DNA of 64,000 nucleotides. It comes from Tretioscincus oriximinensis. Lineage: Eukaryota; Chordata; Lepidosauria; Squamata; Gymnophthalmidae. This document shows, one piece after another, positions 44,777-56,049 of this stretch. The translations under genes were made by a program, and so were the position numbers. Where the stretch lies: NCBI GenBank assembly GCA_022410635.1, contig JAJVDF010000138.1, positions 1,357,379 to 1,421,378 on the forward strand. Reading direction: 5' to 3'. Position 1 is the stretch's first letter. The number at the start of each line of letters is the position of its first letter. The notes beneath the pieces were generated by a model. It was not told the DNA's origin. It made no database searches and saw only the letters and a program-made list of their open reading frames with translations.

Positions 44777-45999
44777 GCTTCATAGAGGAGTGAGGAACGG
44801 AACTGGGAGGCTACCAGATAGGAGTTCAACGGACTCCAACCACTACACCAAACTAGCAAGCATTTCCCATGTTTGCAATCTGAATGGTATAGTAAGATAG
44901 GTGGACCACACCTGTCATGTTCTCATCATCATCCAGTATAGACTGAGATGACAAGGACCCTTTTGGACTTGAGTCTCTGGCCATAGTACACCTATCAGAC
45001 GTCTCTGAGCTGCAAACAGAGTCGTCTTCTGAGATCATAGCTGAGAAAGGAGAGGAACAGGTTGATAAAAGAGCTTTCGCTACTCGGGGAAAGGAGAAGC
45101 AAGCACAGAAAAAGTTAATGAGGGGCATTGAGAGAGCTTGTGTCATGAGCACACCCAGTCTTCAGCTGCTTCAAGAAAGGAACTAGAAGCTAGAAGCTCC
45201 ATAGATGGCTGTAACTGACAACTGAATCAGACTTGCTCCTATTTATCTCTGTCTCTGTTCTAGTTCTGTGTTTACATTAGCATTGTATGTTGATAAACAC
45301 TTCTTAGGTCTGCATATCTACAATTCAAGCTTACCTTAGTTGTGTCATCACTTCTGCAGGGACCTTATGTTACTATACTACAGCTGAAGTAAAGCCAGTT
45401 CATTTTTATCTTGTGTTTCTTTATTATCCTTGTGTGAGAGACAAGGCCATGTCAGATCCAATGGAAGACCCAATTGATACCATCCATAACTTCCTGGAGA
45501 CTCTTGCTACCACTTTTGACTGCTGGTTAATTATTTTGAAGTAATCCATACCAGGTACATATAAAAAGTGCATGGAGAATAATTCTAGTTGCATTGAGAA
45601 TGATGGGGCAATTGTATGTGCAAACACTCCATTCCCTCCAATTGCTGGTAACATTTTTAAACCACAAGTACAGAAATACCAAGAGTCTTTTCTAGGGAAT
45701 CCTGTCTTTTAATTATGTGGCCAACATATCTTGAGTTTCTGCATTTGAGGGGGGAGAGGCAGACTTTGAAAAGGCCATACTGACGCCATAAAGAGGAGAA
45801 ATTATTTCCTGTGAAGTATTTTATGCATTCTAAAAGCCTCTTCATTGTCACGAAGAGCAGTTTTGCAAACTTGCCCTTGACTATTGCTCTAAAGATTGTA
45901 CATTAGCACTACGACCAGGTGTAAAGTGCTCCTGCCTTGCGCCCACACCATCGGTTAAAGAGAAGATCAATAACTAGCCAGAGCATTAAATCTCACATA

Positions 46000-46440
46000 C
46001 TGTAGCTGTCATGCCCATTACAAAGGATTTGAACATCTTCACAGGCAGTTACAAAATGGCTGCCTTTTAACGTTTTTCACTTGGAAACAAAATGTGAAAT
46101 CTCCTCAGCTTTCTCTTCCACCTCAAGGTTAGACGGCGAGACATCACAAATCTGGTTCCACAAAGAGTACTTCACAGTTTATCGTAAGAGGGAGATGTTA
46201 TTTATTATTTACGCCACCAAACTTTCTTTGTTTATGCGGATGAATTTTACAGGACCTTCCTATTGTTAAATTATTGCAAAAACAATATCGCTTGCCAGGT
46301 GGGGAAAAGATGTGCTTAGAAGCAGTAAAACCTAAAAAGCGGTGCATTGCTGACAGCATTTAATATTTTAATTTCTTTCTTTTTTTTCCCTTTTAGAACA
46401 TCTGTAAGGACGAGATAACTAATATTCCAAAGTTACGCAT
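46000..46440. other. Candidate conserved noncoding stretch (intron 1)
   Basis: Repeat-free and complex: ttacaaaatggctgcctttt, aaggttagacggcgagacat, cagtttatcgtaagaggg, tttatgcggatgaattttac, gcaaaaacaatatcgcttgc. An open frame at 46081-46269 is short and has no recognisable similarity. Confidence 0.3.
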
Positions 46441-46502
46441 GACATTGGGTATGGTTGTCATGAAAAAAAAGAAACAGTAGCTTTGCCGCTTTAAGGTTTA
46501 GA

Positions 46503-46850
46503 GGCACAGATAGCTCAGTCGCTAAGGAATCGGTCTCTCACCTGGGAGATGGGGTTTCGAAGCCCTGTGTGGGACGTGGGGAGGGCTGAGCACCTTCCAC
46601 TAGCCTGTAGCTCTAGACAACCCATCTATTCGAAAGCATGAATTGCAAGAAATTGCAACTGAATGCAAGTAGATACATGGGAACCACAAGAGCCTGGTGG
46701 GGAAGATAGAATGTAAGACTTTGGGCAAAATACCCTTGTAAGGCGTTTTGAGTCGTTTTGAAAGGTGAAAAAAGTGGGGTATAAGAACCCAGTTCTAGTT
46801 CTTGTTGTTCTTGTTGTTCTTGTTGTTCTTGTTGCTTCTTCTTCTATTTT
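46503..46850 (+). mobile_element. SINE-B, full length, TTG/TTC tail
   Basis: agatagctcagtcgctaagg (A box), gatggggtttcgaagccctg (B box), ctagcctgtagctctagac, gaaattgcaactgaatgc, then (ttgttct)n. Confidence 0.93.
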
Positions 46851-47235
46851 ATTTAAAGTTTTTTATTTTATTTTCACCAGGTGCTGCAGGCCTTACAAGC
46901 TACACTTTCTCTATATTGTTATTTTATTAGGGTGGCAATAATGCCCAGATGCATGGGGAAAACTTTCCCCGGATTGTCTGGGCCCTGGCCTCCTCCTTCC
47001 GGTCCCTCTCTGCCCTGTCCGGACCTTCCTTTTTAGCACCTGAAAAGTTGTAGCGTGGTGCTATTGGATGACAATCCTATGCAACGCGTGCCAATTGCTG
47101 GCACACAACCCACAGAGTCATCCAGATGATGAGATACCCACCTGGCAGTCCCTCAAGGGCTGGTGGAGGCACACTTTAAGGAAGCGCCAGGCAGTCAGCA
47201 GAGTCCAGAGCCAGGCAGCTGGACAAAGCCACATC

Positions 47236-47350
47236 AATGCCTTTATTTATTTATTTATATATTTATTTGTACTTGTATCCCGCCCTATACCCGAAGGTCT
47301 CAGGGCGGTCAACCATAGGGTGGCGCACATAGCTTTTGTTGCTTTCTCAC
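47236..47350 (-). mobile_element. SINE-A 3' part, L2-type tail
   Basis: (ttta)n, gtacttgtatcccgcccta, cccgaaggtctcagggcggt, gcacatagcttttgttgct, then truncated at tctcaca. Confidence 0.88.
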
Positions 47351-47377
47351 AGATAAGTGTAGGTCCAGGTGGGTGCC

Positions 47378-47735
47378 TTCCTTCTACTTTTCCTCCCTCC
47401 CTCCTTTCTCTCTTGCCTTCGTTTCATGTTCCTTTATCTTTTCTTCCTTCCTTCTTTCACTTTTTTCCTTCCTTCCATCTTTCTTTCTTTTTTCTTTCAT
47501 ATCTTCCTTCTTTCTATTCATTTTTTTCTTTTTTCCTTCCTTGTTCTTTTTCTCCTTTTATTATTCCTTCTTTCTCTTTTTTATCACTTTCCCCTTTCCT
47601 TTTTCTTTCCTGCCTTCTTCCTTTTAAATTCTTTCTTTCCTTCCCTTTCTTCATTTTGTTTCTCTCTTTCCTTCCTTCCTTCTCTTTCTCTCTTTTCCCC
47701 TTCCTTTTTCTTTCCTGCCTTCCTTCATTTTAATG
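47378..47735. repeat. Pyrimidine tract (CCTT/CTTT)n
   Basis: About 350 bp that is almost all C and T on the plus strand. Long open frames rich in Phe, Ser, Leu and Pro through it are artefacts. Confidence 0.95.
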
Positions 47736-47756
47736 TCCTGCTTTCCTGGACTAGTT

Positions 47757-48410
47757 CTGTTGAATCAGGATGGAGCCTATCTTCCAGTCCAGCCTTCTGT
47801 CTCACACAGTGGCCCATAAATTGCAAAGAAGAAGGCAAAATTCACACCTGTTCTCAATTGCCTGCAAATAGCATTTCAGGAATCCTGCATGTTGCTCCAT
47901 CTCGAAGGCAATATCAAGAGATCCATCCTAACAGCCAGTGCTTTTTCTCTAGAAAAAAAGGTGACGGTACTAACGCCGGCGAGGGGGGGGCGGCGTTAGC
48001 GGCGGCGGGGGGGCTGGGGGGCCGGCGTTAGCCCCCGTCGACGCCGCTAACGCCGCAGTACCGGCACCTTTTATTTAGGCGTGGGGGCGTGGGGCGGCAT
48101 AGCGGCGGCGGCGTGGGGGCGGTGTTAGCCCCCCCCTGCCGCTAACACCGCAGTACCGGCACCTTTTATTTAGGCGAGGGGCAGCGTTAGCGGGGGCGGC
48201 AGCCGCCGCAGCTAACGCCCCCCGCCCCTCCCTCCCGTCTAAATAAAAGGTGCCGGTACTGCGTATCGGCACCTTCCGTCACAAAAAAAGCCCTGCTAAC
48301 AGCTATTTATACACTTGGTGTCCGTGAACTTGTCTAATCCTGTCTTAAATATATCCAGGCTGNAAAATACCACCACCTCTTCTGGAAGTANATTCTACAG
48401 ACAAATGACC
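47757..48410 (-). mobile_element. CR1 interrupted by a hAT MITE
   Basis: Antisense CR1: 47757-47935 (cttctgtctcacacagtgg, agcatttcaggaatcctgc) and 48304-48410 (gaacttgtctaatcctgtc, accaccacctcttctggaag). The CR1 becomes continuous when 47936-48295 and one duplication copy are removed. Confidence 0.88.
47936..48295. mobile_element. GC-rich hAT MITE, perfect 8-bp TSD
   Basis: 360 bp. Ends cagtgctttttctctagaa and complement cagggctttttttgtgacgg. Perfect duplication CTAACAGC at 47928-47935 and 48296-48303. The interior is a CpG-rich series of gttagcggcggc and cgctaacgccgc inverted repeats. A block with gcagtaccggcacctttta is repeated at about 48052 and 48144 (spacing about 92 bp) and inverted near 48243. 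Not a promoter island. Confidence 0.93.
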
Positions 48411-48466
48411 CTTTGGAAGTGATGTGATNTCACNCTTTTCTCGTGAATGTCTCGAATGNTTCGTTG

Positions 48467-48625
48467 ACACACCTCTTTGGCCTGGCCTTTGGCTGAGAAA
48501 AGTGCTGTCCTTCCCCCAATTTTTAGATGGGGTTGTTTTTAATATGCTGTGTCTTTACTGTTAACCGCCCTGAGACCTTTGGGTATAGGGCAGAATAAAA
48601 ANGTAAATAAATAAATAAATAATAG
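48467..48625 (+). mobile_element. L2 LINE 3' end
   Basis: acacctctttggcctggcct, caatttttagatggggttg, aaccgccctgagacctttgg, gtaaataaataaataa. Confidence 0.85.
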
Positions 48626-48636
48626 TACAAGATTTA

Positions 48637-48698
48637 TTATTTATTTATTTATATTTATACCCCGCCCGATACCCGAAAGTCTCAGGACAGTTTAATCT
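48637..48698 (-). mobile_element. L2 or SINE-A 3' tail
   Basis: Antisense (atttattt)n, tataccccgcccgatacccg, aaagtctcaggacagttt. The shared tail does not allow a choice between L2 and SINE-A. Confidence 0.65.
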
Positions 48699-48949
48699 CG
48701 GACATTTTGTTTATTTCTGTAGAATGTACACTGCNACAGCACAACAAAGGGCTACTTTTATCACTCTATATTCATTTCCTGCAACAGAAAATAAATATGG
48801 GCAGATTTTCCTCTTCCCTGTGGCTACAGGTTCAGTCAGTTAAAATTTTTAAAATACGCTACATTGAAGTGTTCCAGAATGTGAAAAGACAATGAAGCAT
48901 TGATCTATTACGCAATGGGTAGAGAGTTGTGAAGGCCAAATCGAGACAC

Positions 48950-50460
48950 ATTCCACAACACAAAGAGATCACTCTTCTTCATCAACGGTAACTTTCTTGA
49001 AGAATACCTTGCTTGTTAAGCAATAACTTAAGACATTATTGCTTTTTTTGGCCTGCTGATTGTCATAAAAGATTAAGGAGATAGAGGAAGAAGTAGTATT
49101 TGAACAAAACAAGCCTTCTGAGCCTTTCGTAACATTGGAAGAGAAACCTTCCCAAGTAGCATTTTGTGTTTGATCCACAAACTGTCCCCGTTCCAAAGTC
49201 GACAAGTGATATGCGTACATAAAAATCTTAATTACTTTGATGAAACTCAAAAGGCATGTCGCAATTCCATCTGAGGTATACAGAAACCTCTTGAAACTAT
49301 TGCAGTTATAGAGGATTTGAGCCTAGCTGCATATCGGCTCTTTCCAATTTCTTCCAGTTTGCGTATAACTGGAAATATGTGAATAATGGAAGCAGAAGTT
49401 ACATCTACATTTAACTTGGTAAAAAATACCTCCAAGTTGTAGGGAGTGTATGTCAATAGCAAGACAAAAACAAGACACAATCAATCAGTGTTGCTTGATT
49501 GTTTGACCCCAGGCCAGGTTGTAAAGATGAACTCCAGATTTTTGAGACAATTGCTTAAAAAGGTGGATTCTAGGGACCCCTTGTACCTACAGAAAATCTT
49601 TGAAATATCTCCTACAGTCTACTTTCAGGATCTATATCCTGCTCCATGGAGATCAGCTCGGCGAAATAAAGGGGAACATTGACAGACATCCTGTCAACCT
49701 CCCCCCCCCCTCCACCTTACCTCAGCCGAACCATTTGACAGCGCCGATCTCCAGGCAGCAGCCCCCGAAAGCAGGCGGAGGGCTGGCTGGAAGGAGGCCA
49801 CAGCCGAAGCAACGTGGCGGAGCCGGCTGCGTATGACGAGAATTCAAGAATATGTATGCAGAGACGCACCACTGTATATTCCGGAATATAGCTTTGTGGT
49901 GNGAAGGGACACGCCATTGCTATATTCCGGAATGTAGCTTTATTCCAGTTTTTATCTCATTGTGTGAACACAGCCTTAGACAGACAATCATGCAGGCTAT
50001 AGCAAAATAACATGAATCACAGTCAGTATGTGCTGTGGACACATGGATGCACCTGCTGTCATGTAAAGACAGACTTCCACTAGTTCTACAGACAATTTCT
50101 ATCTATGCAAATCCCTTACACGTACTCAAAACGGCATCTGCATGCGGCCAATAAAAAATCAAATCTAAGAGGGATGTTTGAGTTCAGAAAAATTCAGTCC
50201 TGTGAACGCAATGACTTCAGCTTCCATATAACTAGCAATTTCTTTTCACTTTCCACCACGTACTTCTCCCACAGTAGAGAAACATGACTGGAAGGTACAG
50301 AGGTCAAGAAGTCGGTATTAAGAAAAGCTATTGAATCACTTTTGCTCTTTTTAGCAGCTGAACTGCAACCAGCTTTTGCCACTTTGAACAGAAAGGAAGC
50401 TAGGTCATGGGGAAAAGAACTGACATTAAAAGCAGCAGCGGACTGAGCTGACAAAGGTTT
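48950..50460. other. Unassigned low-repeat block with broken frames
   Basis: No named repeat in most of it. Minus-strand open stretches at 50454-50194, 49480-49247 and 49250-48969 and a plus-strand one at 49446-49682 are 60-95 codons each, without recognisable domains. The A/T-rich, stop-interrupted pattern could be an old transposon or processed pseudogene, or chance. 49860-49980 has a Harbinger-like end (gtgtgaacacagcc then TTA). Confidence 0.25.
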
Positions 50461-50989
50461 CCTCTTAAAAGTAAATCTATAGTACAGAGTTTGTCAGCTA
50501 ATGTGGTTATCAGAGTTATGCTTTCTTTTAAAAATATGGGTGCATCTTTAGAGTTGGCAGCAAATGGTAGTGAATATTATTACGTTTACTTATATAGCGG
50601 TGACTATGTACTTAGGGCTAGGTATATTTCTTAAAAAGCCCAAAGTTAACTATTTAACATTTATAGAGGGAGCCTCTTTGTTGTATCACCACCTTAAGTA
50701 ACTGAGGGTGTGGAGTTCCAGGATAGGGCCTTCTCTGTGTTGGGCTCCAGACTATGGAATAGTCTTCCTCTTGAGGTGCACCAGGCACTTTAAGTTAATA
50801 CCGCCAGAAAAATAATAAAAACATAATTATTTATCCTGGCTTTTGACTGAATAAAGAACACCCTCCACACATTCAGATATTATTTTATTATGCTTCTAGG
50901 AGTGGCAAAACATGAAAATGCTGGCTTGGGAAGGCAAGTGAGGCAGCAGTAGAGGGAGGTGAGTGGCAGTGGTACCTAGCTGCCTATTC

Positions 50990-51197
50990 TAGGCTGACCA
51001 CATGACCCCTTTTTTGGGGGGGTGAAAACCCGTTTTTTGGGGTACCTCCCGTTTTTTCTGAAAAAAAATAAATAAATAAGAAAATATCAAAAAAAAACTT
51101 TTTTTGAAAATGTTCCTCAGAAAAAACTGGGAGGGACCCCAAAACCGGGTTTTCAACCGCCCCCCCCCCCAAAAAAAGGGGTCATCTGGCCAGCCTA
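50990..51197. mobile_element. hAT foldback MITE, perfect 8-bp TSD
   Basis: 208 bp, almost entirely an inverted repeat: left taggctgaccacatgacccc, right complement taggctggccagatgacccc, then G/C homopolymers and aaaaacgggaggtaccc-type arms around an A-rich loop. Perfect duplication GCCTATTC at 50982-50989 and 51198-51205. The RNA or single strand would form a very stable hairpin. Confidence 0.92.
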
Positions 51198-51439
51198 GCC
51201 TATTCTGTCCTGGCTTCAGCAAACTGGTGGCTTCCTGAGAGGCAGCCATAGTGGTGGCAAGGAAAGGTGGCTCCCAGCTCCCCGCCCCGCTGCTGTCGAC
51301 ACAACTTCAACCAAGTCTACATTTCTTAAGCTGGTGACTCACAAAGCAGCGGGAGGAGACCTCACATTACCTCCTCCATGCCCTACGATTGGGCAAAGGT
51401 CTGATCGCCATGACAGGCCTTATTTATAGAAAGATTATT

Positions 51440-51515
51440 TTCTCTTCCGTTGCTATGACTTGTTCTAAGACCTTCAGCTGAAGGACGGGATAGAAATGCA
51501 AATAAAATAAAATAT
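51440..51515 (+). mobile_element. LINE 3' tail
   Basis: cttccgttgctatgacttg, taagaccttcagctgaagg, acgggatagaaatgcaaata then (aaaat)n. Similar layout to 10570-10656. Confidence 0.5.
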
Positions 51516-51899
51516 TATCTATCAATATAGAATTAAGGGTTTTTTTATGCCTTCAGGTTAGTAAAACTTTCTGAAAGGCTGACACTTAGAGAGAAACACC
51601 ATGAAGCTTACATATGAAGGCGTGACAGATTTTGAAATGCGTTTAAAAATAAAGTGGCAGAACAAAATAGAACGAAGAATAAATTGAAAACTCAAGTACG
51701 ATGTAGCAGATCACTTACTGAACAGTCTGGTGCAATAAACAAGAAGTAAATGAAATAAAATCCGATATGTCCTAACAAGCACCNCAACATAAGATCACTA
51801 GATCACCCAAGTATTACCTGGTTTTTAAAATCCTTTTCCAGCCTCTGGTTAAATATTTAAAAAACGGAGGTCAGGGAAATCATGTTTTTACTAATAAAC

Positions 51900-52236
51900 A
51901 TTACTTGGAAGAAGAAAGTCACGTTTTATGGATGTAGAAGAAAGATGGTGCAATTTTATGAGCAGACATTCTGGAGACGAACTCTTTAAATTGTTGAAAA
52001 TTGTAGAATACATTTTTGTTATCCTACCCGGAATCCAAGCTATTGAAAGGCTATTTTCTTTATCAAATGTTCATTGGACAGATGTTCAATGTTCCTTTGT
52101 AGCATGTATCAAGAATTTGCTGATAATCTCTTCTATAGAGACATCACTTGTTCTCAGTACAACATCGAGTCTAGAAATGAGTTTGTTGAGAATGTTTGAA
52201 AGAATGAAACATTTTATTTTCTTCAAAAATGAATGA
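51900..52236 (+). pseudogene. hAT transposase C-terminal relic
   Basis: A plus-strand open stretch (MDVEERWCNFMSRHSGDELF, LLKIVEYIFVILPGIQAIE, RLFSLSNVHWTDVQCSF) matches the dimerisation region of hAT transposases, whose hallmark is a Pro-Gly-x-(N/Q)-A-x-x-E-R-x-F-S motif followed by W-T-D/E. Here only the last about 100 codons remain. The catalytic part is absent, so it is inactive. It could be the decayed source of some hAT MITEs here, but there is no direct link. Confidence 0.7.
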
Positions 52237-52644
52237 TTATGGCTCTTATAAAATTGCTTTTAACACCTTTCCCATTTTCTTTTCCATTTGGGAATACGGG
52301 TACCTTACCGCATTTTAGAAAAGCTTTTATTTCTAACCATACTCTGCTCAATTTCAGAAATGACTTCAAAATAGGATCGAAATAATTCAAAATATTCTTG
52401 TTAATCTACTGTTAGACCTCAACCACCTGGGAAAACCCACCCCAGGAAATTCGACGAATGGAAGGAATTGTAAGGCTGGGCACAAATTTTAATTTTTAAT
52501 GAACTGCATTAGAACTGTCATATTTTATTATGCAAATTTTTCTGATAGTGCCACGAACCACTTCGGTCACCATTTACAGTAGAAATCTGGCATCTGTGCA
52601 AAAAAATGGGGAAGACGGAGACAACTGAGCTAAAGCTACATTTA

Positions 52645-52780
52645 GGCCCTGTCCCCACTGAGCCTTATTCTGGGTTATATCTCATTACATTTGGGGCCTG
52701 CCATAGCCTACACTAGCATGTAGATGACACGTTCCTATTCTGAGATATAGCCAAGAAGAAGGCTCAGTGGGGACAGGACC
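52645..52780. mobile_element. Harbinger-like MITE with TTA duplication
   Basis: 136 bp. Left ggccctgtccccactgagcc, right complement ggtcctgtccccactgagcc (19 of 20 identical). TTA at 52642-52644 and 52781-52783. The interior (ggcctgccatagcctacact) is shared with 19490-19550. Confidence 0.8.
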
Positions 52781-52784
52781 TTAG

Positions 52785-52862
52785 ACATTGCTTATTTATT
52801 TATTCCAGAATATCCAAATATGGCAGAATAAGTAAGCAAGGTCTAGATGCAGCCTAAAAGCA
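52785..52862. repeat. Unnamed repeat family A, fragment
   Basis: ttattccagaatatccaaat, gcagaataagtaagcaagg, tctagatgcagcctaa: close to 42378-42435. Confidence 0.5.
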
Positions 52863-53111
52863 AAGGGGTCATTTTTCTCCTTTTAAAAAGAAATCCTGAA
52901 ACCCCTGAAGACCTACATATGATAAAGGAATTGGAATAAGATGGAAAGGNAAATAAATAATATAATTATGTTGCAAATAAATATAACAAGTAAAATGGCA
53001 ATATTACATGGAGACTTGGATACTATTAGGGCAGTAGGTGTAAGGGAAATGGTTGCTAATACATTAACGTGTGCTCAAACTGTTCTTGTATACAGTATAC
53101 AATATTCTCTA

Positions 53112-53448
53112 TTGCACAACACTAGGGCCAGGGGGCATTCCTTGAAACTGATGGGCAGAAGAGTTAGGATGGACACAGAAAAGTCTTTTTTCACCCAGAT
53201 GGTCATCAGACTGTGGAGTTTACTTCTAGAAGAGGTTCTGATAGCTAGCAGTCTGGATAGCTTTAAGTCAGGATCAGAGAGGTTCATGGGCATAAATAGC
53301 TACAAGGATGGATCTCTATACCATTTGCAGGGAGCCTTCTTCTGTTTCAGACTGCCCAGGTGCAATTGGTGGGCCACTATGTGAGACAGAATTCTGGACT
53401 AGATGGGCTCTGGCACCATTCAGCAGGGCTCTTCTCTTATGTTCTAAG
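53112..53448 (+). mobile_element. CR1 3' region
   Basis: Sense: ggggcattccttgaaactga, tttttcacccagatggtcat, gaagaggttctgatagctag, ending gggctcttctcttatgttct. Confidence 0.9.
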
Positions 53449-53943
53449 TATAGTGAAACGCATTCTGGAGCAATAAAGCCTTACAGTGCTACTGTTCTCA
53501 CTGACTGGTGATTATTATTTCAGAGGCCAAACTTAACAGTCCACAGAGCTTCCAACATCAACTAGCAAAAAACAATTTTTAACTTCAAATCGGTACACAA
53601 AGTCCCAAGTTGAACCTTGGCATTTCCTAGTAGAGCTGTTTATGCAGGCAAGATGGAAGATGAAGAAGACTGCCTCAAGATGTTGAGAGAAAAACAAGGA
53701 ATCTTGTTTAAATCCCATAATTCCCTATCTGGGCACTGAAGATGCTCATGCTACCTACTTTTGTTAGTCTCCAAACGCTACAAGCGCCCTTGCTGGACTT
53801 TCTACTAACATGGCAATTTCTCTGAAATCCACTGTCTGGGCACTTGCTCTCAGGATAGCACAGCGCATACTTCCAATATTTTGCCAATCCAAAATGCATG
53901 TTCCCTATTCCCTATCCTGATGGAATCTTGGAGCAATCATAGG

Positions 53944-54112
53944 TAAGAACATAACAGAAACCCTGCTGAATAGGGCCAGAAGCCATCAAGTCTCATAGGG
54001 TGGCCTCCCTGCAAATGGAAATACTGCCTGTTGCTCCATCCCAGAGGTAGCATCGAAACATCCATCCTAGTAGGTAATTATACCCTTGGTGTCCAAGTCT
54101 AATCCTGTAAAC
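53944..54112 (-). mobile_element. CR1 3' end, internally deleted
   Basis: Antisense: gtaagaacataacagaaacc, ctccctgcaaatggaaatac, gcctgttgctccatcccag, ggtgtccaagtctaatcctg. About 80 bp of the consensus is missing near 53995. Confidence 0.8.
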
Positions 54113-54949
54113 TCATATTCTTATTCCAGCAAGTTAGGATTGAGTTTTCTGAATTCAGTAATAATGGATTTCACCCCTATATTAGGGGTCCACAAAATAC
54201 ACATGCAATGATAGTGGTCTTTCAAAAATATGCTCACTGGTCTGTATTATAGGCAGCTCCAAATCTTATATTCATATTTTTCATAGCATAAACAGCCAAA
54301 AATAGAGCCATATTAGGAATGTCCATATACTAAAAATACAAAGATTTAATATATATAGAACAGTCAGCCTTACATAATGAAAAACAATACAAAAAAGAGA
54401 GGAAACAAGGTTCTGTTTAAAGGGTGTGAGCAGACATGGCCTCTTAGTGAATTTGAGGCTGTAAGGGCAAAAATCCCCGTAACCCATATATAAGCCTGAC
54501 AACATCCACCTTTCCTCATAGAAGGCAAACTGACACATGAGCAACTCATTCTTTCAGTTGTGTAGGAGCAATGAATCATAGTGTAGGAACAAATATTGTT
54601 AGTGACTGACCAATCAAGACTATGGAAAGGCAGACCGATGGGCAACTAATCAGTGGTGAGGAATTATCATCAGGAATGCGTTGTCGAATTTCAAGGTGAA
54701 GAAAGATCAACTATCAAACACAGAGTATTTATGCTTTTATTATGTAAAAAAGCCTACGGTTGTTCCTTGCGTTAACTGAAATGATCCATTTTCTCAAAGG
54801 AGTGACTGAAAACAGNCGTCTGACTCAACCCTGACAGCTTTCTCCCATCTATAGTGAAAAATTCCATTCTCCTTTACGCAATCATTCTTTCCCTGTCTCT
54901 CTTTTGCTCTCTCTCTCACATACACAATTATCAGTTAATTTATTTTCTG

Positions 54950-55270
54950 TCTTTCCCACCGAAGTTGAAAAATTAACAGCATCGCATTTGCAGACCTCTG
55001 TCAACTTATTACACCAAAACTCAAAACTTGTTTGCATTAGTCGTCATGAGAATCCTGGAAAAGGTTAATGTACACACTCTCGAAAACAATTGCGCGGAAA
55101 ATAGTGGTGTTGTACAGGGCTTAGGTTTTGACCTGCTTAACTTTATTCACAGAATGCGCAATCCGTCACGTACAAAAACACAGAGGGAAAAATGTGAGGC
55201 GTCGGTAAGTGCTCCTGTTAGTGAGAAATTCTGCTAATTATTACACCAAATAAGCATAGTTAACAGGGCA
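54950..55270. other. Candidate conserved noncoding stretch (intron 1)
   Basis: Repeat-free, with retained CpGs (tagtcgtcatgagaatcc, cactctcgaaaacaattgcg, atgcgcaatccgtcacgta, gaggcgtcggtaagtgc) in an AT-rich intron. An open frame of 69 codons (55028-55237) has no recognisable domain and no splice context that I trust, so a coding exon is unlikely. Confidence 0.35.
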
Positions 55271-55574
55271 GAGCTGTGAGAGGGGCATGTTTCAGGGCGT
55301 TAAATGGCTGCCTTGGATGGAGATGAATATATTACACTATGCCCTTTAACAATAAAACAATTTCCTTGACACCTCAAAACCAAAGTAGCTAGAATGGCAG
55401 CAAGGAAAGGTTGAAGATTTTTCTTTACCGTGAAAGTGAAGTTTCAGTGCCCTCTAGTGATATAATCTTATATTTCATCTCTTCTATGTAAGGCAATGAA
55501 AGACGACTGAAACATTCAGAATATGTAGCAATATTTATACAACCAACTTCACCAAAGCAGAACTTCAAAGAAAT

Positions 55575-55720
55575 AGTTGTCCAGAAAATCTAGCAGGAGG
55601 CACCTTAGAGATTAACAAGGGATATCAGTATATGAAGATCATGCTGCTTACCATGTTCTTGTTAGCCTCCAAGGTGCTATAAAAAAACTTCGCTAGATAC
55701 TGCAGAACTCGTACAAGGAA
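55575..55720 (-). repeat. Unnamed interspersed repeat (gttagtctctaag type)
   Basis: tctagcaggaggcaccttag, agattaacaagggatatcag at left and cttgttagcctccaaggtgc at right form a partly inverted arrangement. Related to 15640-15790. Confidence 0.45.
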
Positions 55721-56049
55721 AGGCATTGGCTGCCCACAGAGGATCTGTAATTAATACTCTTGCAAGTCAAATTTGTGCTGCATTTGCCAAACCAGGTTGT
55801 CATATAAACCAACAGATTTCAGGTTTTACAGGAAATTTAAAATTGTTGGTATGATAGAAAAAAACTTATCAAGCTGGTTTATAGGATTATTGCAGAAAGG
55901 TGGACCATTTTGTGAGAANTTGCAAGGATGGGAGGCAGACAGGGCCGTATTCAAGCAAAATAAACATACCGTTAGAATTAAGAAGATATTATTTTTATTG
56001 CTTTTATTACGAAGAGGATGAAGAGAAACTCATTTAAAAAGTGGAAGGT

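Larger units (their letters stand above)
43940..44855 (-). mobile_element. SINE-A split by two insertions
   Basis: Three antisense pieces form one SINE-A: 43940-44010 (tccccacaacagacacgctg), 44419-44462 (gaactgtgactggcccgagg), 44777-44855 (gaactgggaggctaccagat, ccactacaccaaactagc). The gaps hold a hAT-like MITE and a solo LTR. Confidence 0.8.

Noticed and set aside
44853..45152. 99-codon minus-strand frame rich in Ser and Asp as an exon
   Set aside because: No recognised domain, no supporting splice context, and it starts inside the SINE-A head. Left as unassigned intron.
47068..48031. Two frames over 220 codons rich in Phe, Ser and Pro
   Set aside because: They run through a pyrimidine tract between a SINE and a CR1. 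Composition explains the openness.
47960..48270. CpG island or FTO promoter with exon 1
   Set aside because: The GC-rich block is exactly bounded by hAT ends and an 8-bp duplication. No sequence like FTO exon 1 (MKRTP-type start with donor) is there.
55028..55237. Small coding exon in FTO intron 1
   Set aside because: No convincing splice sites or homologue. CpG content fits a noncoding element as well. Kept only as a candidate conserved stretch.
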